From the NCBI GenBank assembly GCA_963853835.1, contig OY970834.1, positions 35,867,257-35,931,256 of the forward strand: a DNA stretch of 64,000 nucleotides. The letters run 5' to 3'. A model generated the notes under the pieces. That model was not told the origin of the DNA. It searched no databases and saw only the letters and a program-made list of their open reading frames with translations. Positions 23,879 to 35,500 of the stretch are shown here, piece by piece. The stretch comes from Calendula officinalis. Its lineage: Eukaryota; Streptophyta; Magnoliopsida; Asterales; Asteraceae. Within the stretch, counting starts at the first letter, position 1; each line of letters starts with the position of its first letter. A program made the position numbers and the translations under genes.

Positions 23879-26217
23879 CGTAACATCCTGAGATCCGACC
23901 TAAAATTTTTAATTACTTTCGGTAAGTAATTTAATTGTTTATTGTTTTATATAAATTATTTGATTTAATTATATTTAAATGTATTTAACCATGGGGTTAA
24001 AATTAGTAAAACTGAGATATTTAAATATTAAAATGATCTTTACATATTTGGGTTCACTTCTGAACCGGGGTTTCAAAAATATCTTCGTGGTTAAATTTGG
24101 AGTTAGTTAGGTCTAACTTAATTATCTGTGAACCTAATATCATGTACTGTGTTTTAATGAAAATATATGTGTGGGGAAAGGGGTGTACGTGTTATGTTTG
24201 TGGGCAGGTGTCAAAATTGTCTTCCTCTTCTTTTCTTTTCCAGTTACACGACACAACACACACACATACACTTTTCTTGAGCTTTCTTCCAAATTGATGA
24301 TAATTGCTTGAAGATCTTGCCTCCTCTTTGTGAAATTCGTGATTAGAAGCTAGAATAAGTAAGTTTCCTTCCTTCTTTAGCTAGGGTTTCATGTTCTTGA
24401 TGTAGGGATGAACTAGGGTTCTTGAGTTAGTGGGTTTTGATGGAGTTCTTGATGAATCTTGCTTGTAATTCGAAATTGATGCATGATTTGGTGTTTATTT
24501 GAGTTCTTGTAAGTTATATGTGTAGAATTATTAGTTGTAGCTCTCTTGGTGAAGCTTCCATAAAAGCTTCATCAATGGAGTTCTTGGGAAGAAGATGGAG
24601 TTCTTCCCAATTTGTTGAATTGTGAATTTTAATGTTCTTAAAGTTTTGTTAGGCTAATTATGCATGTTAGGATGGTAATTGTTAATTATGAGGATCACTA
24701 GTTACTTGTTATGAAATTGCATAAAAGAATAGTAGTGTTTGGCTAGTTGGGAACTTAGTCATAAACTAGCTTAATTCATGAATCGTTGACTTTTGTCAAA
24801 TCTGGGAGTTGACTTTAGTCTTGTGTGACTTGCAAACTTTAATTATCAATTTCATGTTAACAATGTGTTAGTTGAATGAATTGTAAGCTTGATTATGTTG
24901 ATTTCGGGTCTTGACCCGTTTGTTTGACAATTTGTGCAATTTGACCAAAAAAAGGTCAAAGTTGGTGAAACTTGCAATTGGATGCAAGTAGTGTGTTAGT
25001 TATGTTATTTTGATAATTGATCAAGTAGACTAACTTATTGGATAATGTTGTGTGTATCCCCGATTCACTATTCTTGTTTTGACCCGTTTGGGCCTAAGGT
25101 GCATTTTGGTCAAAATGCATAATGAATTGACTTGATGAAGTGTTAGACTTTAGTATTGGTTATGTTTTGAAATGCAAGTGTTAAATTGTCAATTGGTTGT
25201 ACACAAATAATGGTTTGACTTATAGTTTGTACTTATTGCAAAAAAAATTGGTGAATTCGGGTAACTAATTCGGTGTTCGTTTTGTCACAGGAAAAGGAAA
25301 AGAAACTCAGTGATATAAGACTACTGATTTCTTCACAAGGGAAGCTAAGGTGAGTAGATTTAACCTTCTTCTTTGTGTAATGTACAAAAAGGTTGAAATG
25401 GTGGAGTTCATAAGAGAAATTGCAGGATTTTTGGCTGTCTGGGGAAGATAGCGGCGCTATCTGTAGATAGCGGCGCTATCTTGTTAACGTTTTTTGGAAA
25501 ATTGAAACAGCAGCCCGAAATAGCGTCTGGACTTGAGATAGCGGACGCTATCTTTTGGCAGATAGTGGCGCTATCTTGGTTGGTTTTGGGAAAATTCATT
25601 TTTTCTTGGTTTTTATTGATTTTCCAGTGGTGCCATTAATTGTGGGATTATTAATGGTAGTATGTGCACATGTTTTCTAGAGTTTAGCTATGAGTGGGTT
25701 TTGGCTAGGCTTCGTTACTATTGGATGGGGTGCTCGGACTCCTACGGATGTGTTCCGTCAGGGGGGACTACCGTGCCAATAGTAAAGTAGCCATCGGTAA
25801 ACTGTTGTTCGGCCAACAACAGTTGTAGGTTCTGCGCAAGTCCGCCAATACTCTCATAACGTCCAATTGCTTGTGGAAGTTTGGACGGGTTTCCAGATTG
25901 ATTTCTCTTTGTTTCTAATTTGTTGTGGTTATGCAAATTGTTGTTTAAATCTATTCACTTAGCTTTGTGTTAATCCCTCATTTGTTGACTCTTTTCAGGT
26001 TGTGGATTTAGCTTGACTAGAGTCGGGTTTGGAAGTCTGACCGTACTCTGATTTTGTAAACCAAGTCGAGCCTATTTTCAGTAACACCTTAAATGCTTTA
26101 CATATTTGGTTAAAACGTAAATGTTTTTATGAGATGTAATAATTAGGAGTTATGGTATTTATTAAATCGCTTCCGTTTGCATATTAAAAAAAAATGGCTC
26201 TAGATTGTGATGTTACA
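23879..26217. mobile_element. Solo LTR 3 (2339 bp), inverted relative to copies 1 and 2, TSD GTGTA
   Basis: It begins CGTAACATCC (first base changed from the expected T) and ends GATGTTACA, with GTGTA at 23874-23878 and 26218-26222. The reverse complement shares the LTR 1 and 2 layout: cattcacttagctttgtgtt-type sequence near 25955, and ttgcaggattt before the palindrome cluster. It is the same family in opposite orientation and more diverged. Confidence 0.8.
25441..25580. repeat. Palindrome cluster in Solo LTR 3
   Basis: Palindromes: GATAGC-GGC-GCTATC at 25447-25461 and 25466-25480, gatagcggacgctatc at 25537-25552, and gatagtggcgctatc at 25561-25575. They follow ttgcaggatttttggctgtc, which corresponds to the sequence beside the LTR 1 cluster. 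Confidence 0.88.
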
Positions 26218-26222
26218 GTGTA

Positions 26223-27198
26223 GGATAGCAAAGGTTAGCATGTACAAGGAGAACATTGTAGTCGATGAAGATTTTGCTTCCAAATGGAGCGTTGTTTTTA
26301 TCCTTTTTTAATTTATGTATAGAATTTGCTTCAATTTAAAATTTTATTTATGTTGTGGTGATTTGGTGATTCATTCCTTACAGCTACAAGCCTGATTTAG
26401 AAGAGTTGATGTCTTATTTGCACTACTAATTTTTTATATGTAATTAATAATTTTAATTTATTTGGCTAGAATGTTTTATGACAACAATTGGTGATATTTG
26501 ATGGCAATAATTGAAAGATGTCATATAAAGTTGTGTTGGTATTAGAACAATTGGTGATATTTGATGGGATTCGAGTCAGGATTGACCCAAGGGGTGTTCA
26601 AAACGTGCATGTGAACAGGGCCTACCAAAATAAAGGGCCTCATAATTTGCTTGCATATATATTAGCCTAGGTTAATTATTGGTCTGAGTAATGTTAGACT
26701 ACATTATTAATAGTTAGTGGGAGTCATAAGCAAGCTAGGAAAACCCAATGTTACAATTTTTTAATTATAATTTTTGATAGTTTAAGTTTGAGGCCTAATT
26801 TTTCAGAAATGTACCGTGGCTTCAAAAGCTCCGGACCGGCCCTAATCTGAGTATGCTATTTATAAAGATATTATTGGGAGCTTCATGTAAGAATTAGATT
26901 AAAATAATCTTGAAATTTTTAAATAAAGTGAATTTATTGAGGTTTAAACTGACCAACAAAATTAAGCAGAGGAATAAAAGTATTTTGGAGCTTTAATATG
27001 ATGGTTTCATTAGAAAACAATGTTGTACAACAATCTGAATAATCTATTTATTTCTGTCATTTATGCACAATAACTATTTATCATGAACAAAGTCCGTGCA
27101 TCGCACGGGCCATGTTGCCTCGTGACATTAAAAATCAACATGATTGGGGTAAAAGTCCCAATAGTACAAATAATTAAATGAAAGTAAACGAAATTAAC
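26223..27198. other. Intergenic; palindromic repeat near 27078-27125
   Basis: No gene is seen. The phrase aagtccgtgcatcgcacggg near 27090 with its flanks repeats 10258-10300. Around 26560-26840 the composition hints at a decayed hAT MITE, but its ends do not match. Confidence 0.4.
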
Positions 27199-27206
27199 TA
27201 ACAAAC

Positions 27207-27749
27207 TAGGGGTGAGCATAAAAACCGAAAAACCGAACCAAAACCGAAAAACCCGAAAAAACCGAACCATTTGAAAAACCGATGTCAATGGTTTTGATTT
27301 TTGGAAAACCCGAATGCTTGGGGCGGTTTTCGGGGGCATATGAAAAACACGTCCAAAAACCACGCCCCGCCCCGCCATTATATATCTTTCAAATTTTGTA
27401 AAAATATTCTTATATTTATAAAAGATTTGACATTTAATTATCTTTTAAATAATAATATTTTATTATTAATCTTATTACATTATATTAAACTTACTAGTTT
27501 TTTTATTTATAACGAAATATGTTAAAGTTTGGAAAGTTTGAATCATAATATTAATTTTTAAGGTAACAAATTGGTAAATTTAAAGGAAAACGAAAAACCG
27601 AAAAAAAACCCAAAACCGAACCGAAAACCCCGAAAAACCAAAACCAAAAAACCCGAAACCGAACGGGGTGTAATTTTTAAAACCGAACTTTCAGGGCGGG
27701 GTTTGATTTTAGTTAAAAACCGCCCCAAATCGCCTCATACTCACCCCTG
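27207..27749. mobile_element. hAT MITE A (543 bp), TSD TAACAAAC
   Basis: Ends TAGGGGTGAG ... CTCACCCCTG form terminal inverted repeats. The 8-bp duplication TAACAAAC is perfect (27199-27206 and 27750-27757). The interior is rich in aaaaccgaacc phrases. Non-coding; open frames across it are low-complexity. Confidence 0.92.
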
Positions 27750-27888
27750 TAACAAACTCAACAATCAACAAAGGCCTAATGATTGAAGCGTATATTTAGA
27801 GGGGGGAAATTATACTTGGTTAGAAATACAAACATCTCTACACCGAAAATTTAATCTGGGTTCTCTTTCTTTCCTTCTATGTTAACAC

Positions 27889-28529
27889 TAGGGGTGAGCA
27901 TAAAAACCGAAAAACCGAAACCAAACCGTTAAAACCGATAAAACCAAACCGTTAAAACCGAAACCATTTCAAAACCGGCGGTTTGGTTTTACATTTTAAA
28001 AAAACCGATGGATTCGGTTTGGTTTCGGTTTTAACCAAAAACCGCTCCATTAAGAAACCGTCCCGCTAATATTTAATATATTATATATATTTTTTAATTA
28101 TATATTTATTAAGTAGAAGTCGACCTATTTAAATATTTAAAAGTCCATCTACCATGGTTCATTAATGTTTATATCGTTATTATATGCTACAAAAAACGTT
28201 TATAATTTGAATTTTGGGTTGGAAAATAGTATTCATTGTTGAAATTTATTATTAGACATTGAAGTTAATGCTGTAAATTAGATATTGTTACTGAAATTTG
28301 TATAAAGTTTTGGAAAAATGAAGATTAGTACATGAAATTATATATCAGTGTTTTAAACGAGGTGGATTCGGTTTTAAAACCGAAACCGAACCGTTAAAGT
28401 CTAAAAACCGCTAAAACCGAAACCGTTAGAAACCGAAACCATTGGGTTTGAAAATCCTAAAACCGAAATTAGCGGATCGTGTTCGGTTTGAGCCTAAAAC
28501 CGCCCCAAACCGCCCCATGCACACCCCTA
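27889..28529. mobile_element. hAT MITE B (641 bp), TSD GTTAACAC
   Basis: Starts TAGGGGTGAGCATAAAAACC, like element A, and ends GCACACCCCTA. The perfect 8-bp duplication GTTAACAC is at 27881-27888 and 28530-28537. The interior is aaaccgaaaccg-rich. It is the same family as A, inserted only 140 bp away. Confidence 0.92.
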
Positions 28530-28537
28530 GTTAACAC

Positions 28538-28977
28538 ATGCACTATACACACACCACTAGCACCACCATTGTTGAACAAAATATTATCATCACATTAATC
28601 ATAAATAATCATACCCAGTTCAGCAATATTCCACTATCTTATTGGATTCATTTTTTTTTTGTCGAATTCCGTAGTTAAATAAGAGAATACAACTATAAAC
28701 ATTCTTTTCAGATGATGTAAATAAAAACATGTTAGCCATGACATAAATTGCTAATCCCTTCTAAAAATGCAGAATAAACACAAAAGAGGAGGATGGCAAC
28801 ATTTAAATATAGCTTATGAATAATGTTATTGGCGTTTAATCTGAATAGCACTTGACCGTCCATAAGCACAAATATCTAACTTCTAATATCAAAAACAAAA
28901 CAACTAAATTGACACCAGAATCGTAAGTCATCAGCAGGGCCTTAAAGAAGTCATTCAGTCCAGAAAGATGGTGTTCT
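28538..28977. other. Intergenic, nothing recognised
   Basis: AT-rich, with no open frame of note and no element ends. Confidence 0.4.
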
Positions 28978-28980
28978 TTA

Positions 28981-30029
28981 GGCCTCTCCCAACCCTTACT
29001 CATCACTAAACCCATCACTAGCGTCACGTCATCGCATCCTTACTGACCCGCTACTGACAAGTTCGTGCCAACCATACGCATCACTAACCCATCACTACAT
29101 TTCCACATCATATTTTTAATTAAAATTTTAAAATTATAAATTATAAATTTTTTGAAGAAAGAAGTAATATATTATTCCTATAAAATAAATATATATAAAA
29201 AAAATTAAAATTAAAAAAAAATGAAAAGAAAACAGAGAATAAATACAAAATGTATAAGTTTTGATCCACAATGTACAACTCCTGGAAGCCCCTTCTCTCT
29301 CTTCCCCCTTCCTCTCTCCTAGGGGTGAAAACGAGCCGAGCCGTTCGTGAGCTACTCGGGATCGGCTCGTTAAAAGCTCGAAACGAGCCGAGCTTAAATG
29401 AGTATGAGCCGAGTTCGAGCTTAACTAAGAGCTCGTTTATTAAACGAGCCCGAGCCCGAGCTTGATGCACTAAGATTGATTAGGCTCGCGAGCCTAAACG
29501 AGCACATATATATTAATTATTATAAAAAAAATTATATATTATATATTTTTATACTCATGTGTGTATGTATACTATACATATATATGTATATAACATAATA
29601 TAAAAATGAAGTACTTACATAATATATTAAATATTATAATTAAATAAAATAAAAAAGTTTATATAGTTTGTGTATATGAGAGCTTAAATGAGCTTAATCG
29701 AGTCGAGCCCGAACCTGCGAAAACCTAAACGAGTCGAGCCCGAACTTTACATATAAGGCTCGAAACGAGCCGAGCTCGAGCTCGAGCTCCTTAAAACTTA
29801 AACGAGCCGAGCTCGAACCTAGTCGAGCTCGAGCACGGCTCGGCTCATTTACACCCCTACTCTCTCCCCCCTTTCTTCTTCCTCTGCACAAGGACGCCGG
29901 CAGGAACACGTCCTCACCACGACGAATTCATCTCGACGCCCCGCACGACGCCTCGGTGCCAACGGCGTCGGCGGGCAACGGCCAAAAAAAGCCCACGACG
30001 GGTCTGCGACACAAGCGTTGGCAGTGGTC
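28981..30029. mobile_element. PIF/Harbinger-like MITE, copy 2, interrupted by a hAT MITE
   Basis: Left end GGCCTCTCCCAACCC, right end GCGTTGGCAGTGGTC; TTA at 28978-28980 and 30030-30032. Without the nested hAT element (29320-29859) and one copy of its duplication the element is about 501 bp. Internal phrases match copy 1, for example catcactaaacccatcacta and gtgccaac-ggcgtcg. Confidence 0.72.
29320..29859. mobile_element. hAT MITE C (540 bp), TSD CTCTCTCC, nested
   Basis: Ends TAGGGGTGAAAACGAGCC and GGCTCATTTACACCCCTA. The perfect 8-bp duplication CTCTCTCC is at 29312-29319 and 29860-29867. The interior is rich in cgagccgagctcgag repeats. It is inserted in the Harbinger MITE at 28981-30029. 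Confidence 0.93.
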
Positions 30030-30032
30030 TTA

Positions 30033-30877
30033 TAAAGACCTCTACATTAGTCAACAAAATTATGTAATTATTTGACCAAACAATAACATAAAAATATTTT
30101 TCTCACGGCAAATCCCACGAGGTAATGGCAGAATCTGCTCCCCAAGGCGATAGGATGTGAAAACGCCTGCTCCGGAAAATGGGATCCTCCGAGTGAACGG
30201 ATATCAACCATTGTAATACCGGAAAGGCTCTATTTAACGACGATTTATCATTAAGTTTTACGAAAATTAACTATTTCGCCTCAAAGATTTAATAAATCGT
30301 CGAAACAAAAAGCGTCAAAGCTAATTTAACTATTCAAAAAAGGTAATCACAATGAAAATTAGCAAGAACAACGTGTACATACTGGACCACGATCCAAAAA
30401 ATAATAAGGAATTGTAGGAACATCAGAATGCATCGACAGAAATCGGATCCTGCAATGCCAGAATATCAGTACCAATTCATATTGGCAACGTACAGCACTC
30501 AATCCACTACCGAACAAGTGAATGAGCGACTCTAAATAGTTGCCTCGAAATCAAATTTTCAAACAAAATCAAAATTAAAACAAAAATTAAAAAGAGGGGA
30601 AAAGATGCCTCAGAAATTGGATGCAAATCTAATCAAACAAGGATAAACCTTTCAGATGGTACGGACAATACATCATACATCATTGGCAATTTCTATTCCT
30701 TTACAGTTCAAAGCTTACCAGTAATTTCGATTTTTAAGGCATCGGCTTGCTGGAATGATAATTTAGGGATACGGATATTTGTATCTTTATAGCGATCAAG
30801 AAACCCTAGTATTACGATTTTAATGAAATTACCATAATACCCTTATTAGTTTTCGCTTCGGTCTTCTTTTCTCCGTT
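30033..30877 (-). other. Possible orphan minus-strand transcription unit without a clear protein
   Basis: Composition here is less AT-rich than its surroundings. On the minus strand near 30800-30780 is a TATA-like ctataaagat, with agggtttc just upstream. Farther on, near 30725, a donor-like ctggtaagct is seen, and near 30455 an acceptor-like gcattgcag. A 47-codon frame starts with ATG at 30211 and ends at 30068 (begins MVDIRSLGGSHFPEQ). I recognise no family. It could be a 5' remnant of a gene cut by the adjacent MITE, a non-coding RNA, or chance. Confidence 0.25.
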
Positions 30878-30880
30878 TAG

Positions 30881-31203
30881 AGCATCTCCAACCATAAACT
30901 CTATATAATTCCCTCTATCTCTATAAACTGTAGGACCACTCACTCTAAACAATATCTCAACTCTAACCATAAACTCTATTCTTCCCTTCAAAAGCTTTTA
31001 AAAATAGTGGGACCCATATTCCACTAACACTTGCACTCACAAATAAATGTGGGACCCATGGATAGAGTTAATTCCTCTCATTTCAAATATAGAGTGGGTT
31101 TTTCTCTCACTCTATATTTAGAGTGAGTAATAGAGGTGGATTGGAAAAGATAAACTTCAAATATAGAGATAGAGGCTTGGATAGAGTATGGTTGGAGATG
31201 CTC
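30881..31203. mobile_element. Tourist/PIF-Harbinger MITE (323 bp), TSD TTA
   Basis: Ends GAGCATCTCCAACCATA and TATGGTTGGAGATGCTC are perfect inverted repeats. TTA flanks both sides (30878-30880 and 31204-31206). Non-coding. Confidence 0.85.
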
Positions 31204-31206
31204 TTA

Positions 31207-31826
31207 GGCTATAGCAAAAAAATAAAATAATAATCAACTCCTATACACCTGTTTGGTGTTTGGTATGCAGTAATGAACAAAATAATGGAAAAATTCATTC
31301 ACAGAGAATAAAAAAGATAATGGAGGATATTTAATTAATCTTAAATTAATTTGTTGTTGTATTATAAGGACAGTTTCGTGATTGTCTATCTTTTTATTCA
31401 ATTCAGTTTTAAAATTTTAAAATCAACCAAACATGAAAATGAATGTTAAATATTTATTCCATTACTTTATTTATTCCATTGCTACATCCGTTCTATTCTT
31501 TTGTGATTTTATTACATCCAGCTAAAAATACTATTTGTTCATAGTGGAACTTAAAGTCATAATTATTAGAATATGAACACACCTTATATACATATTATTA
31601 TTAGCTTACAAAGTTTGAGTAGAGTATAACAATGATAATTGTGGGATACGGATGTTTTTTCTTTCGTTCAGATTCAGATATTTTTTTGCTATTTGCTAAG
31701 TGGTTCATTGAATTTGTAATGTATTTAGTTTAATTATGCGTTTAAAATTTTTTCTGAAGTCAGAATAAAATGTTGTACACATCGGATGATATTCATTTCT
31801 ATACTTCAACTAAAAATCGTTGGATA
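31207..31826. other. Intergenic, nothing recognised
   Basis: AT-rich, with no frame or element ends recognised. Confidence 0.4.
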
Positions 31827-32089
31827 CTCCCCAGTCCCACAAAAAACTTCTCATATCACTTTAAATTTTTGTCTCACAAAAAATTTCTCATTTCTCAAAT
31901 TTGATGGGCTCCATACAATAAATAACTATTATTATTAAAGACCCCACCATTAATATCCATTAACTATCTTTCTCTCTCCAACTCAACCTTATATTTTAAT
32001 CAAAAGTATTATCAATGACCTCACCACTAACTATCACCTAAAAATTTATGTAAAAACCAAATGGGAAGTTTTTTGTGGGACGGAGGGAG
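31827..32089. mobile_element. Stowaway-type MITE, copy 2
   Basis: Starts ctccccagtcccacaaaaaa and ends ttttttgtgggacggaggga plus g. TA flanks both ends (31825-31826 and 32090-32091). Same family layout as 281-543 but with diverged termini. Confidence 0.75.
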
Positions 32090-32091
32090 TA

Positions 32092-32584
32092 TTTTTTAAC
32101 TCTAGACATAATTAGGTATGAGAGGAATGACTTGGTGTGATCTTAGGTGGCAAGCGATCACATTGTGAAGACAAATGAAACATCATCCACACCACCGTGA
32201 TGAGGTTCCTGATAAGGGAGTGTTCACATTCATAGAAGAACATGAGTGTGGTGGGCAGAAAATTGGTGGGTGTGGTTATGTGGTGAGTTGACTATCTACA
32301 TCTTACATCTTATAGAAAATTGGCAGAAAGGATTGATATCGTTATCAATTAGATTAACAAACATATCAATCAAGAAAAGAGGAAAACTCGGTTCACATCT
32401 TCACAAGAGTCCACTCGAATCCGATCATATACCACACCTACATTAACACATCATAATTAAATAAACACAAGATCAAAGTCACATTGTGTTGGCCATAAAA
32501 AGGTCCTTAACAATTTATCAAGAAGTGTACTTGCTTATCTACTTGAACAAAAGAAAAAAACATCAATAGATAAAAAAACGTTAG
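32092..32584. other. 3' flank of the MTP gene
   Basis: No separate gene is seen. The region probably holds the MTP 3' UTR (low end of a minus-strand gene) and a short intergenic gap. Confidence 0.4.
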
Positions 32585-35500
32585 CTACACCGTAGTTTTG
32601 TGTTCGGGCCTATGACTGAACTCAAAGTCAATATGAACAAACGCCCGTTCAACATCGGGCAATTGCTCAAGTTTTTCTTGCAGCATTTCCCCAATATTAT
32701 GAGCTTTATGGAGCAACATATCTTCTGGTAACACAATATCAACCTCCACAAAATACTGAGAACCAAATGTATATGCTCTCACTGTATCTATATGTTTGAT
32801 TTCCTCATGATGGTTCCATGCTAAATAAGTCAATTTTGATAAAAATTCCGGCGGGGCTGTTCTCCCTATTAAAGATTGCACGTTTTCCATAACGGTTCTT
32901 GCCCATGTACTGATTGTATATAGCGCTATCTGCAAATAACCAATAATTAATCATTTGTTGTTCATAATTATATGATAACCAAATTAGTACTATTTTATAG
33001 ACTTTAAACTGTTTTTGTTTGTTCTTATACTTACAATTATAGCCCCCACGGGATCAATCCACCATTGGTAGCGAACAGCTAAGACAGTTGAAGCTAATCC
33101 AACAGAATTAGTGATAACATCAAATAAATGGTCTTGTGCATATGCTCTCACAATTTCATTTTTAAATCTTCGGCAATAAACCATGAGCATAAACTTCACC
33201 ACCGTCACACCCGCCATGATGCTAATTACCCATTTTTCATTATCAGGATTCGTATCAGGGTGAGTCTGAAATCAATTTCACATTAATATTACAGAAAACA
33301 TTTAGGACAGGTTTGGGAAAGCTTATTTAAGGGGTTTTTAAACTTATTAGCTTAATAAGCATTAATAATTTACAAGCTTATTAAGTTAATAAGCTCAAAA
33401 ACCCCTTAAATAAGCTTTCCCAAACACTCGTGGTTAATTAATTTAATATTTAACTGGTAATTATGATCATTGGTTAAGGAGTGACTTAATTAACGGGTTT
33501 CATGAGTAGAGTTACTTAAATGACTAGAGAAAAATACAACACTTAAAACGAATTTTTTTAAAAAGTACTTTGCGAATTTAAGAATATCAAGATTGGTAAA
33601 ATAATTGATACTAAAAATATGATCGAGGGCATACCTTGGCAATTAGTTGTCTAGCGGACTCTAGCAATATTTGCAACCCAAGAGTTCCCATGACGGATGC
33701 AAAAACAATGATTCCCTAAAATCCAACATAATTAGTGCAAAGTTGCATTAATACGAGGATAATGGTATTTGGAGGCCACCTAAGTAGTCAACTTTTTTCA
33801 TTAAGGGGTGAAAAAACAGTTTCAATAAAAATCATGTCAAATGACAAAAATTAAACTTAAATTTAATAAGAGAGAGTGATATAGTAGATTGAAGAGCTGC
33901 TTACAACAGGCTGCATCCTCGTTTTTCCAATTGGATAGTGAAATTTATTAGGCTTTCTCATAGCATGTGAAGTAAACCATAAAATAAATCCGGATAATAA
34001 ATCCAAGAGTGAATCAAGGGTTGATGCAATGACAGCTAGCGATCTACTCTCAACAGATGCATACACTTTTGCTATGAAAAGGATCAAATTCGCCGCGTTT
34101 GATACCGTGATCGCCATTCTCTCACTCTTAGCCAGATTCTTCATTTCATCCTGCAAAAAAATAAGTAAAAATATATTAACATTATACTCCCTCTATCCCT
34201 AAATAAAGTTCTCATTTTCCCTTCAAGTTTTGTCCCTAAATAAAGTTCCCATTTCTCAAACTTAAGGGACCCACTTAATATAATAATATTATTATCAATA
34301 CTTTCACCACTAACTATCTCCTAAAACACTTTATCTCTCCAATCAAACCTTATATTTTAATCAAAAGTAATACCAAATACCCAACCAATAACTATCTCCT
34401 AAAAAGTTGTGACTAAGAGAAATGGAAACTTTATTTAGGGACGGAGGGAGTATATTTTAATCTTGTATCAGCTTAATCAAAGATCCTACAAATCTAGCAA
34501 AGTTGGACTAAATATCAAGAAACACATGTCATAAAATATCAATATACTTTACACGTTTTTGATTGGGTAGTGATTTTGGGACCACATAAATTACTTCACC
34601 CACCACACTGTACAAGATTTAAAGTATATTGTACAATTACTTCCCTATCTAGTAACTAAAAGAAGTTTTTTTTGTCCCTATGTAGTTATTAATTATAATT
34701 ACCACTTAAAAACTTGTAATTACCAAAATGGACTGCTATATTGTTATTTTATGACATTTATACACAAGTATCAACCAAACCTCGGTTAAGCCTTCGGGTA
34801 AACATCCTGATTCGTTGATTGTTTCCATCTCATTGAACCCTTCAAGAAGTCGTTCTTGCTTCTTGTAATACTCTCGAACCTTTCCATGTTTCCCTATACG
34901 GAGAATTAATTAACAGGTCCTATTTAATTTGGGCAGTTAATATGTAAGTACAAACAGAAAGCAATTGTGATACCAAAAGTCATAAACTAATGTGGGATAA
35001 AAAAAATGTGTTTAAAAGTCGTTAAAGTTCCAAACAGTTGAAATTATTTCCCTGCTCATAATAGTTTATACAACAACATTATTCATAGACAAGAAAAAAA
35101 ATTGTATTTTGACAATTTTACCCTTACATCCCATACACTCCTTTTTCAGTTGTACTTATGACGTAAGGGTAATTTTGACAAATAAAACAAGTTGCTGTTG
35201 TGTATACAAATCACCTCCCTATGTACCATATATGAAGTGATCGACTTCCACTACTTGTTTTGTAGTTGATGTATTTATTTTATTCGATGTATAAGTAACA
35301 CCAATTTTCGTTTTCTATACTTGTAATATATTGGTCCTTAAAAATGTCAGTTGTAAACACTCAAAGTTGGCTAGTTTAAGCAAAAAAGCTAAATTTAGTC
35401 ATCTTTTATAGGAAGTAATATAGTACGTTTGTTTTATTTACTAAGAAGAGTAATCTCAATTAAAGATGATCATCCGTCCATAGTTCCAAAATCGAATTAT

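Noticed and set aside
13584..26217. CRISPR-like array from repeated palindromes
   Set aside because: Palindromes are clustered within LTRs of plant retrotransposons; there are no regular spacers and no cas genes.
26560..26840. Possible hAT MITE ending in ccggaccggccct
   Set aside because: No convincing left end or 8-bp duplication.
27301..27786. Pro/Lys/Asn-rich frames
   Set aside because: Low-complexity translation of aaaaccgaacc repeats in hAT MITE A.
29141..29909. Arg/Ala/Leu-rich frames (ARARARL type)
   Set aside because: They come from cgagctcgag repeats in hAT MITE C.
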